Shown here in pieces: positions 54,140 to 62,530 of a stretch of 64,000 bases of DNA; the first letter of the stretch is position 1; each line of letters starts with the position of its first letter. The notes under the pieces are model-generated. The model made no database searches, was not told the origin of the DNA, and saw only the letters and a list, made by a program, of their open reading frames with translations. The translations under genes were made by a program, and so were the position numbers. The stretch comes from JABFSA01 sp963827515 (GTDB lineage: Bacteria > Acidobacteriota > Vicinamibacteria > Vicinamibacterales > UBA2999), in NCBI GenBank assembly GCA_963827515.1, contig CAWHBF010000004.1:193327-257326 (forward strand), written 5' to 3'.

Positions 54140-54571
54140 CTACTGGGCGGCGGGCCGCCGGTTCGTCCTGGTCTCGCCATCGTCCAGAAGGACCTTCCCA
54201 TCGGCGGTGACAAGCTTTGCCAGCAGCCCGCGAGGCGCGCCGACGCGAGATGGAAACATCGTCACGGTCACTCTGTCCCCAGGCTTGATCGACGAGGCGC
54301 TCAGCGGAACCGGTACGCCGCCGACCTCGTTGCGCACCAGGAACGTGGTCGGATGCGTCTCGGCTCCCCAGATCACCACCTTGCCTTGCTCGTCGGTGAC
54401 GTTGAACATGACAAAGCAGTGGGGGTTCTTCCATACCCATTCCGTGACCTCACCGGTCAGGGTCACCTGCTGTGACAGGTCGTAGGAAATCGCCGACCCG
54501 TGGTGCGCCGATGCCACGCTGCCGACGCCGGCAAGGGCTGCGCTCACAATGAACCGCCTGACAGACAGCAT
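54140..54571 (-). CDS. DUF6152 secreted protein 3
   Basis: 143 residues from ATG 54571 (MLSVRRFIVSAAL). Signal peptide followed by VASAHHGSAISYD, then LTGEVTEWVWKNPHCFVMFNV, the family strand with a cysteine in place of alanine. The gene begins 22 bases after the receptor stop and ends 33 bases before a GRWEG gene. Function unknown. Confidence 0.83.
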   Translation of the reverse strand: MLSVRRFIVSAALAGVGSVASAHHGSAISYDLSQQVTLTGEVTEWVWKNPHCFVMFNVTDEQGKVVIWGAETHPTTFLVRNEVGGVPVPLSASSIKPGDRVTVTMFPSRVGAPRGLLAKLVTADGKVLLDDGETRTNRRPAAQ

Positions 54572-54593
54572 GGCCACCGCGCGTGAAGGCCGC

Positions 54594-57511
54594 CTAGAAG
54601 TCAAACTGCATACCCACCTTCGCGAACCGAGCCAGCATGATCGAGGTCGGACGCTGCCACGTTGCATAGGCGGGGTTCAGCGTCAAGACGGTATCGACGT
54701 TGAGCGCATTGTACAGATCGAAGCTGAACCTGGCGCGCTTGCCGCTGAAGTCGAACGTCTTGCCGAATCGAAAGTCGAGCTGATTCAACCGCTCTCCGTA
54801 CATCTCTCCGGGCTCGACGAGGTTCACTGACACATTGGCGGCGCCTCCAGACAAGGGACGGCCCAGCGACGGCATGATCACCGCATTCGTCGCGGTGTAA
54901 TTGGCGGCGATCTCAGGGCCCGGGAGGCTCTGGAACGTGCTGCTCACCTGGATACCGACCTTCGGAATCGTGTACGAGCCGAGCAGCTTGAACTGGGTGA
55001 GCGGTTGCTCCGTGTGACAGTAGGGATTGACGGGTGCAATCTCCGGCAACTTCGCCCGAATCTCGCACGTGTCGCGGGTCGTTTTCCCCGTGTCCACCCC
55101 TCCCTGCACGACAATACCGTTCCGGAGTCGCGCGTTGACCGCCAGCGCGACGCCGTTCCAACGAACGGTCTGCTCTCCGTAATTGGCCGCGGATGTCGTG
55201 TAATTGTTGGACAGTCCGAACTTCGCGGGAACGACATCGTAAAGGTCAGAGATCGTGTAGCCGCCTCCATCCGGTAGCCGGGAGTCCACAGGTGCGTTGA
55301 TACTGAAGGGCGAGAAATCCGACGCCTCGACAGAGAGATTGTCGATGACCGTGAAATTCCCGTACCAGCGCCGGAAGTACGAAAAGTCCGCCGAGAGCCC
55401 CTGTGCGAGCTCCCGCTGCACGCCGCCCGAGAACTCCCAGTTGTAGTCGCGCTTGCCCCATCCGGTGAGGAGGTCCTCGTCGAAGTTCACGTCGGGTATG
55501 GCTGTACCGAAATTCCGATTCGCCACGGCGCCGCACTCCCCGTTCAGATTGAGATCCAGGAGGTTGCAGTCAGGAATGTAGTTTCGGTTGGCATCCGTCC
55601 AGGATCGCGTCGTCGAGTTCACCAGCCGGTTGACCGGGTTGCGGCTGCCCGCGATGCCGTTGACGGTGTAGGGCTCCACATACCGGTTCAGGCTCACCTT
55701 CAGTGCGGTCTTACCGTCGCCGCGCAGATCGTACACGGCGCCGAGCTTCGGGTTCAGGTCGTGCAGGGACAAGTTGTCGGTCTTCGGGTACTGGAAATTG
55801 CGCGTCGGCGCGAGCGGCGTTGGGCCGACCTCCTGCGCGGGAAAGCTGTTCTGGAACCAGTCGTACCGGAGTCCGACATTGAGCGTCACGCGATCGACCG
55901 TCCACCTGTCCTGCACGTACGCCCCGAACTGGTGGTTGACGTCGACGCGGAATTCGACCGGGAGCGCCCGCATCGTAATCTGGTTGGGAACGCCGTTGCT
56001 GAACCGGTAGCTCACGGAGTTGTTGTCGAAGTCCCGCTGGTTGAAGTAGCCGAAGATGTCGCCGACGCCGAACTTGAACGCGTGGGCGCCGGTGATGTAG
56101 GACACCGAGCCGCGGTAGACGTACTGGTAGCTCGGTCGGTTGATGTACTGATCCCTGGCTCGATACTGCCGCCCCGACGCCTGCTCCAACACGTTGATCA
56201 TGAGCGGACTCAGACCTCGACCGGGTCGCGAATGGCCCGCTCGACCTTGTGCATGATGGCGCCGTCGATGAGCAGGCGGTTGGTCAGGGGCGACGTCACA
56301 TCGGCCATGACCTGCCGTTCGAGCGGAAAGTAGTGTTTGGGCGTCGCTTCGTACGCCAGCGCCGCGCTGACGGTCGAGGGATAGTTGCTGGCCGTCTGCT
56401 GCTCGTAGGAGCCGCCTATCTTCACGCGCGGGGTCGCCTGCCACGCGAGGCGCAGACGGACGTCCTTGACGTCCGAGTCGTTCGAGACTGGCCGGTTCAG
56501 GTCCGGCTCGTACAGCCACACGTTTGGATCGTTGAAATTCTTGTCGTAGAACTCGTCCGCCGCCTATTTCGAGGTGATGGCGTACCGGGCGGCGAAATAG
56601 AACCACACCCGGTCGCGCTTGAGCGGCCCCCCAAATCCGGGATTGATGTCGAACAATCGTCTGATCGAGTCGGGTGTGCGCAGACCCGCGTCCTGGTGGC
56701 GCTGGGTGAAATTGTCGCCCTGCAGCGCGCCGCTCGTACCGTTCATGAACAGCGTGCCGTTGAACGTGTTCCCGCCTTCGCGCGGGATGACGTTCATCTT
56801 GACCCCGGCGGCGTTGGTGTCGGCGCCGGCGCCGGCATAGTCCACCGTCACTTCCTGTGACGCCGCCATGTTGAAGGCCAGTTGCGAGCCCCACGCACCG
56901 ACGAGGGCCGCGGTGGACAGGCCGTTCTCCATGATCAACGTCGAATTGCCGGTGCTCCCATGAACCTGCATCTGCACGGCGCCAGACAGCAGCGTCGCGC
57001 CGCCGACGTCCTGGTTGGCGGCCGATACCGACACGCCGGGAATGAGCGCCATCATCGCAAACGGCGTGCGTCCCGTCGGCAGCGTGTCGATGAGCTCACG
57101 GTCCATGACGCGCTGGCGCGTCTGGCTTTGCACGTCCACGAGCGGCGTCTCGCCCGTGACGGTGATCGTCTCCTCGATGGCTCCGACGCGCATCTCGGCA
57201 TCCACCGCGGCGGTGAAGGTGCCAGCGAGGATCAGTCCGTCGCGTCTGACGGTATTGAAGCCAGGCAGCGTGAACGAAAGCGAGTAGGTCCCGGGAGGCA
57301 GCACCTCCACGCGATACTGACCCGTGCCATCGGTCACGACCGTGCGCACTTTCTCGATGAGGGCCGGACTCGCCGCTTCCACCGTGACGCCAGGCAGCAC
57401 GGCTCCGGACGCATCCTTCACTTGCCCGGCGATCGACGCCTGGGCGTACGCCGCTGCCGGAAGCAGGGCGCTAAACGCGAGAACAGCCACGAGTGCCGCA
57501 ATGCGGTTCAT
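54594..57511 (-). CDS. Oar-like TonB-dependent receptor 4 (one in-frame stop, one frameshift)
   Basis: Starts MNRIAALVAVLAF at 57511 with AGGAGG. Domains are signal peptide, carboxypeptidase-regulatory-like domain (ASGAVLPGVTVEAASPALIE), plug, and barrel with FGGPLKRDRVWFYFAARY, YITGAHAFKFG and RFAKVGMQFDF. A TAG at 56564-56566 interrupts the frame after AITSK, but reading resumes in the same frame (ADEFYDKNFNDPNVWLYE). A second break near 56218 fits one missing base. Corrected length about 972 residues. Either a pseudogene or sequence errors. DUF6152 and GRWEG genes follow directly. Confidence 0.82.
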
Positions 57512-57524
57512 CGACGTCCTCCTC

Positions 57525-58937
57525 TCAGTTCCCGGCGCGCTCGAACTGCTGCAGGTTGCTGTACGCCTGATCCCCAATCTGTCCCTTGGTCGTCACCGTG
57601 AGCGTCTTGCCGTCGGGCGACAGCTTCCAGGTGCCTGTCTCCACGACCGCCCCTTTGATCTTTCCCGTACGCTCGATCGTCAACGGATCCACCCGTTTGA
57701 CCGCAAAGGTATCGATCGCGCCGCCCTTGACCGGTGCGTCTGAGCCGTCCGGCTTCGCCACGTACTCCACCCGGAACGTGCCGGTGTCGTTGGCGACGAT
57801 CTGCGTGTCGATGACGAACGAAACGGCGCCGCCCTCGACCGAGGAGATCCGCATCAGCCGGCGTTCCGGCGCGCTGCCGTCCCGGCCGTCGAGCCCCTCG
57901 CGGCGCCAGCTCACCTCGAAGTTCGACTGGCTGCGATTGAGCTGCCACTCACCCAGGAAGTCGGTCCGCCCCACCGTCGCTGTCCGTCCGGCCGGCGGAC
58001 GGGCCGCGGTGGTGCGCTTGAGCAATGCCGCCTGGAGCTCGGCGAGCTTCGGCATGTACTCCGGATACAGGGTCTCCGTGCCGCCGAACGCCGCCTCCTG
58101 CGGAATACCGAACATCGTCTGGAATTCCTTGTGGGTCTCGTACTGGCCCGGCAGGTAGTGAGGCACGAAGTGCTTCGGCTGACCGACGCGCTCGTCCACG
58201 ACCTGGAACGGACCGCAATCAACCTGACCGCGTCCGCCGCCTCGGGCTTCCACCTTGTCGAGCGCCCAGTTGGTCGTGCGCATCAGCGGCTCCGCCAAAT
58301 ATCCAGGGTCGTCGATGAGCGCCACGAGCATCAAGGTATCGCCCTGCCGGATGAACCACTCGGTCGTGATCGCCTGATCGCTGTGGGGCGGACCGTTTCG
58401 CTGCAGGTACCCGGCCTTCACGTGCGTCGTCGTCACCTTGAGCGCGTTTCCTTCCCACACCCCGGTCGAGAACCCGGCGAACGTGTGAGGCGCGTATTCG
58501 GGCGGGTGCGGGCGTCCGTCCATCCAGATCGTGCGCTCGCTCAGACCGAGCAGAATGTCGAATCGCTGCACTTGATAGGTCAGCGGGTCCACCACCTTGG
58601 CAATCTGCAGACCCGTGGGACCGCGAAGCCCATAAATCCCGGTGTGCGGCCGGCACTGCTCTTCGGGAATGGCGAACCAACCCGGATCCCAACTTGCCGC
58701 AGCCAGCTTGCCCGCGTCGTTGAGTGGCAGCCCCGTGAAGTCCCCAACCAGAAGACCAGAGCGCCGGTCCCACAGGTCTTCGTGGAAGAGGTCTGTCCAG
58801 TAGCCGTCGATGTCGGTCCCGACCGTGACGAACGGCACGTCGGCGGACGCCGGAGCGCCGTTCGCCGCTTCCTGTGCCAACGCAGGTTGCCCCATGGCGA
58901 GCAGGCCGGGCAGCAACAACCACGAATAGTTCTTCAT
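57525..58937 (-). CDS. Secreted two-domain GRWEG-related protein, member 7
   Basis: 470 residues with signal peptide (to ALAQE). Residues 35-310 resemble the GRWEG family: DGYWTDLFHEDLWDR, STGVWEGNALKVTTTHVKAG, PHSDQAITTEWFIR. From about 335 comes a separate lipocalin-like part starting TDFLGEWQLNRSQSNFEVSW and ending SPDGKTLTVTTKGQ. It is therefore a natural fusion of two secreted types that elsewhere in the window are separate genes (compare 23209). Its stop is 13 bases before receptor 4, so both are in one transcript. Confidence 0.75.
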   Translation of the reverse strand: MKNYSWLLLPGLLAMGQPALAQEAANGAPASADVPFVTVGTDIDGYWTDLFHEDLWDRRSGLLVGDFTGLPLNDAGKLAAASWDPGWFAIPEEQCRPHTGIYGLRGPTGLQIAKVVDPLTYQVQRFDILLGLSERTIWMDGRPHPPEYAPHTFAGFSTGVWEGNALKVTTTHVKAGYLQRNGPPHSDQAITTEWFIRQGDTLMLVALIDDPGYLAEPLMRTTNWALDKVEARGGGRGQVDCGPFQVVDERVGQPKHFVPHYLPGQYETHKEFQTMFGIPQEAAFGGTETLYPEYMPKLAELQAALLKRTTAARPPAGRTATVGRTDFLGEWQLNRSQSNFEVSWRREGLDGRDGSAPERRLMRISSVEGGAVSFVIDTQIVANDTGTFRVEYVAKPDGSDAPVKGGAIDTFAVKRVDPLTIERTGKIKGAVVETGTWKLSPDGKTLTVTTKGQIGDQAYSNLQQFERAGN

Positions 58938-58985
58938 CTCACCCTCACAGCACGTCTGACCTTGGACTCGTGAACTTTGAGTTTC

Positions 58986-59020
58986 GAATTTTGACTTTTG
59001 ACTTTTGACTTTTGAATCTC
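58986..59020. repeat. (GACTTTT)n heptamer tandem repeat
   Basis: GAATTTT, three exact GACTTTT units (58993-59013) and GAATCTC, in the gap between two genes. It shares the heptamer period with the array at 39476-39510. AT-rich in a GC-rich genome. Confidence 0.7.
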
Positions 59021-59825
59021 ACCTGTGAGCCACGCAGGGCGTTGGAGCGAACTTCGAGTCATCCGGCTCTTTCTTGAAATGCGTACTCGTCACGAACGGT
59101 TCATTGAGATACACGGGGTCATCCACGATGCTCGTGACCACGAGCCAGGTGTCGCCGTTGGGTGCCGTCGTGCGAACGAAATACTCGGTGAGCACGGCCT
59201 TCTCGCTGTACGGCACGCCATTCTTCCGCAGGTAGCCCGCGCGCATGTTCGTCGTCACCACTTTCAACATGCCAGTGGGGACGCGCCCTCCGCGACCGCC
59301 TCGGCCCGCGCCGCCACCTGCGCCCGGTGCCGAGCTTTCCGGGAACTCCCACACCGCGGACGACTGCCCTTGCCACGTCGGTTCGCCCGCGGCGGGCCTG
59401 GCGCCATGACGCAGCACGCGGGTCTGCGTCCCGGCGTCGAGCTGAATCTGCAGTGCGTTGTCATCAACCCAGGAGATGTTGAGACGCCCGGGATTGCGGA
59501 TGCCGGCCGCCGCTCCGTAGACCTTGCACTGGAGCCCCGCCGCGGCGTCAGCCGCCGGATCCCAGTCGTCGGCCACTTGGCGGCCGTAGGCGTTGAGCGG
59601 AATCGCGGCGTAGTCGTAGCGCGGCGGCGTCATCATCCGCCAGCGCCAGTCCTCGGTCACGATCGACACCCAGGTACCGGCGAAATCGATCGCGGCGGCG
59701 GCGCGCAGCGTCCTCGGCACGTTCGGCGCCGGACCTTGATCCACCCCGCGCTGCCCCTGCGCGCCGGCCACCGCAGCCGAAACAAGGGTCAGGGCGATGG
59801 CGAGTAGCGCAACTCTTCTGATCAT
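59019..59825 (-). CDS. Secreted GRWEG-related protein, member 8
   Basis: 268 residues from ATG 59825 (MIRRVALLAIALTLVSA, signal to AGAQG). IDFAGTWVSIVTEDWRWRM, LQCKVYGAAAGIRNPG, VPTGMLKVVTTNMRAGYLRKN and YSEKAVLTEYFVRT align with member 7; the GRWEG motif itself has drifted (a glycine/alanine-rich insert replaces it), so it is a distant relative. It begins 10 bases after a DUF6152 gene. Function unknown. Confidence 0.72.
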   Translation of the reverse strand: MIRRVALLAIALTLVSAAVAGAQGQRGVDQGPAPNVPRTLRAAAAIDFAGTWVSIVTEDWRWRMMTPPRYDYAAIPLNAYGRQVADDWDPAADAAAGLQCKVYGAAAGIRNPGRLNISWVDDNALQIQLDAGTQTRVLRHGARPAAGEPTWQGQSSAVWEFPESSAPGAGGGAGRGGRGGRVPTGMLKVVTTNMRAGYLRKNGVPYSEKAVLTEYFVRTTAPNGDTWLVVTSIVDDPVYLNEPFVTSTHFKKEPDDSKFAPTPCVAHR

Positions 59826-59835
59826 GGGATGTCCG

Positions 59836-60222
59836 TCAGTCGAACTCGCCGCCCCACCGCCAGCCGTCGGCCGGCCGGAAGATCGTGCGCACACGCACAC
59901 GAAAGTCACCCGCGGTCCGCGACGGGTCGCCGGTGATCACAAGGTGATCCCCCACCTTCAACGTGTCCCTCGCGACGCCCTGGATTCCAAGCTGTCCGCC
60001 GCTTCCCCATTCAGCCGACCAGCGCTGCGTCTGCCCCTTGGCATCCTTCGTCATCAACTGGACGAACGAGTGCGGATTCCGCCACTGGAACTGCAGGAGA
60101 TCGCCCTCGATTGTGATCTTCTCGCTCTCGATGTACGTGGCGGCGAACGAATGATGCGCAAACGCGCGGCCTGCGAGCAGCAAAACGGCGGCAACGGCGG
60201 CGGCGGTGAATATGCGTCCCAT
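59836..60222 (-). CDS. DUF6152 secreted protein 4
   Basis: 128 residues from ATG 60222 with AGGAGGTG. Signal peptide, then RAFAHHSFAATYIESEKITIEG and LLQFQWRNPHSFVQLMTKDA, the DUF6152 pattern. It overlaps nothing and is followed 10 bases later by a GRWEG-related gene. Function unknown. Confidence 0.86.
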   Translation of the reverse strand: MGRIFTAAAVAAVLLLAGRAFAHHSFAATYIESEKITIEGDLLQFQWRNPHSFVQLMTKDAKGQTQRWSAEWGSGGQLGIQGVARDTLKVGDHLVITGDPSRTAGDFRVRVRTIFRPADGWRWGGEFD

Positions 60223-60247
60223 GGGCACCTCCTGATGACGACAGCGG

Positions 60248-61315
60248 CTACGGCGTTTGTGTCCGGCTCGCGCGGCCAGCCGGCGCGGGACCCGCGGGAG
60301 TCGCGGCCTTGAGTTCCTTGTAGATCGCCTCGATGAACATCTCGGTCGTCCAGCGCCCGCTCGTGGCGCCATACCGGAAGTCGTAGTCGAGCGACGGCTT
60401 GGCCGCCTTCACCTGCTCAACGGTCATCCCCTTGTTGACCAGGTCCCGAATACGGTCCCGAATGATGACGACCATGTTGCGGTATTCCACGACGTCGGCT
60501 TCGTCAGAGAGCCGGCCATGGCCGGGAATGATTCTCGTGCCTCCCTCGGCATTCGTCTCCGGCACGGCGAGGTCGAGGATGCGGTTCAACCCGTCGATGA
60601 TGCCCTGGATGCCACCGTTCCGCTGGCCGTCGATGATCGGATAGGTCGTGGTCGAGAAGATGTCCCCCGCGCTGATGACGTCGGACTTCCTGAAGTAGAC
60701 GATGCTGTCGCCGTCGGTGTGGGCAGCCGGCTGATGGATGACCTGAATCGACTCGCCGTTGAACCAGATCTCCTTCACGTCGAGGTAGGCGTCCGTTGGC
60801 AGCGCGCCCTGCGGGGGCCTGGGTGCGCCGCCTTCGGGCGAGGCCAGCTGCAGCAGCATGTTCTCGTGCGACAGGATCGTCGGGGGCGCGGCGCCGCGAC
60901 CGCGGCCCGCGAGCTGCTTGGCAAGGATCTCGTTGCCACCCATGTGATCGGGGTGGATATGGGTGTTGATGATGTAGCGGATCGGACCCGCTGAAATCTG
61001 CCGAACGGCTGCCTGGATCTTGTCGCTGGCCGCGGCGACTCCGCTGTCCACGAGCAGCACACCGTAGCCGCCAATATAAGTGCCAGGAATCCGCGGGGGA
61101 CGCGTCGCGGGTTCCATTTGAAGGGTGACGTTGCCGCCACCTCCAGTCAGCATGTACACGTTTGGCGCGACCTGCAGCACCTTGACCTCTGCTGCGTTTG
61201 CATTCGCGCGAGGCGCCGCCTGGTCCTGCGCGACAACCCCGCTGCCGGAGCTCCAGGCCGCGAGCACGACCGCGAGCGCTGCGACTGAACGCAACCGTAT
61301 CATTCGTGCGTGCAT
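60248..61315 (-). CDS. Secreted metallo-beta-lactamase-fold hydrolase, 3 (quinoprotein-relay/SoxH-like)
   Basis: 355 residues with signal peptide (to GVVAQ). Zinc motif NTHIHPDHMGGN near residue 115, AAHTDGDSIVYF near 200, SAGDIFSTTTYP and PGHGRLSD near 265. This set (HxHxDH, then TDGDS, then GDxF) is characteristic of the MBL group distinct from B3 lactamases, often linked to sulfur or lactone chemistry. First GRWEG/DUF6152 genes follow 25 bases downstream. Confidence 0.82.
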   Translation of the reverse strand: MHARMIRLRSVAALAVVLAAWSSGSGVVAQDQAAPRANANAAEVKVLQVAPNVYMLTGGGGNVTLQMEPATRPPRIPGTYIGGYGVLLVDSGVAAASDKIQAAVRQISAGPIRYIINTHIHPDHMGGNEILAKQLAGRGRGAAPPTILSHENMLLQLASPEGGAPRPPQGALPTDAYLDVKEIWFNGESIQVIHQPAAHTDGDSIVYFRKSDVISAGDIFSTTTYPIIDGQRNGGIQGIIDGLNRILDLAVPETNAEGGTRIIPGHGRLSDEADVVEYRNMVVIIRDRIRDLVNKGMTVEQVKAAKPSLDYDFRYGATSGRWTTEMFIEAIYKELKAATPAGPAPAGRASRTQTP

Positions 61316-61353
61316 AGGGCTCCCCGAAGCAACGCGATCATGCCGTAGAACGA

Positions 61354-62325
61354 CTATCGGGCATTTGAGGCCGCCGGGGCGTTCGCCGGCGGAGGCTCCG
61401 CGACCAGTTTCTCGTCCACGATCTTCAGGATGTCCGCGAAGAACGCGTCAACCCTGGCCGCACCCAGGACGGCCGGGTGCGGACCTTGCCCACGCGTCTT
61501 CAACTCGGTCTCAATCTCGGCCAGGTCCTTCGGCGCCAGGAACGGATGGTTGCCGAGCGCGACATCCCACGGGCCGAGCCCCTTGAGGCGCGTAATGCTC
61601 GACTTGAACATCGGTCCAAACTCGGGCGCGTACTGCAAACCAAGACCGCCCGGGACGACGACCCGATAGGACCGAGCGCCGTCACGCGCCTGGAATTCCA
61701 CCGAGGTGGCTCCCGGTGTGTGGCCGGGCGTGACATAGAACTTGAACGTCTGGTCGCCGACAGTGATGGCCTCGGCGTCCTTCAGCACCAGATCCCGGGC
61801 GAGCGGCGGGAAGTTTGCGCGTTGCTGGGCATCCGCCTGCTGGCGCTCCACGACGGTCCAGTCTTCGGCCGACAACCCCACACGCGCGCCGGACACCTGC
61901 TTGACCCGCGCCGCGCCGCCGGCGTGGTCGAGGTGCGAGTGGGTGACGAACGCATAGCGGATGTTCGCCGGGTCGAACCCCAACGCGCGCACCCCTTCGA
62001 GGAGCCAGTCCGCGCTCTGCACGTAGCCCGTGTCGATGAGCACCAGGCCGGCAGAAGTGGTGATGAGGTAGGCGCTGACGGTCTGCAAGCCGACGTAGTA
62101 GACATTGTCGAACAGTTTGAAGGGCGCCTTCCGCTGCGCCGCCATCGGCGCGCTTCGCTCGGTCTTGCCCCATGGCCCCTTCGCGTTCCATTTGTTCTGA
62201 TTCGGCTGGGCCGCGCCCCGGGTCACACCCGGAGGATCCGCAGGCGCGCCCTGCCGCGCGTCGGCCGGCGAAGACATCAGCGTGGCCAGCAGACCCATGA
62301 GCACCCAGCGCCGTAATCTCGTCAT
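61354..62325 (-). CDS. Secreted metallo-beta-lactamase-fold hydrolase (B3-like), 4
   Basis: 323 residues from ATG 62325 with GGGAGG. Signal peptide (to ADARQG), then WNAKGPWGKTERSAPM, THSHLDHAGGAA near residue 115, PGHTPGATSVEFQ near 190 and GNHPFLAP. It closely resembles the enzyme at 20384 (same WNAKxPWG N-terminus, same ERLKGLGPWDV-like helix), so the two are paralogues 40 kb apart. It heads the cluster that runs to 47.7 kb, divergent from the next receptor. Confidence 0.82.
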   Translation of the reverse strand: MTRLRRWVLMGLLATLMSSPADARQGAPADPPGVTRGAAQPNQNKWNAKGPWGKTERSAPMAAQRKAPFKLFDNVYYVGLQTVSAYLITTSAGLVLIDTGYVQSADWLLEGVRALGFDPANIRYAFVTHSHLDHAGGAARVKQVSGARVGLSAEDWTVVERQQADAQQRANFPPLARDLVLKDAEAITVGDQTFKFYVTPGHTPGATSVEFQARDGARSYRVVVPGGLGLQYAPEFGPMFKSSITRLKGLGPWDVALGNHPFLAPKDLAEIETELKTRGQGPHPAVLGAARVDAFFADILKIVDEKLVAEPPPANAPAASNAR

Positions 62326-62433
62326 CCCCAGCCTCCCCAGCCGTATGGACCGGATTCGCGACACAGTCTACATCCACCTGCCAGCTCGAAGAAGCCCAGA
62401 GTGTCGGTGACAGCAGGGTGCGGTCCTCCGGCC

Positions 62434-62463
62434 TTGACAGGGTCACCTGGCGTCCCGTACTGT
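62434..62463 (+). promoter_or_regulatory. Candidate sigma70-type promoter before receptor 5
   Basis: TTGACA at 62434-62439 is followed after 18 bases by TACTGT (62458-62463), four of six matches to the -10 consensus. The ATG at 62531 follows with AAGGAG upstream. The 205-base gap serves both this gene and the divergent hydrolase at 62325. Confidence 0.4.
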
Positions 62464-62530
62464 CGCCATCCTCGGAGCCGGACTCGCTCGGTTGCCGCTC
62501 GTTCCCGCAGTCTAAAAGGAGCCACGACTT

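Noticed and set aside
20384..62325. Calling the MBL-fold genes antibiotic-resistance genes
   Set aside because: The zinc motifs define the fold only; secreted MBL hydrolases of this type are common and mostly not lactamases.
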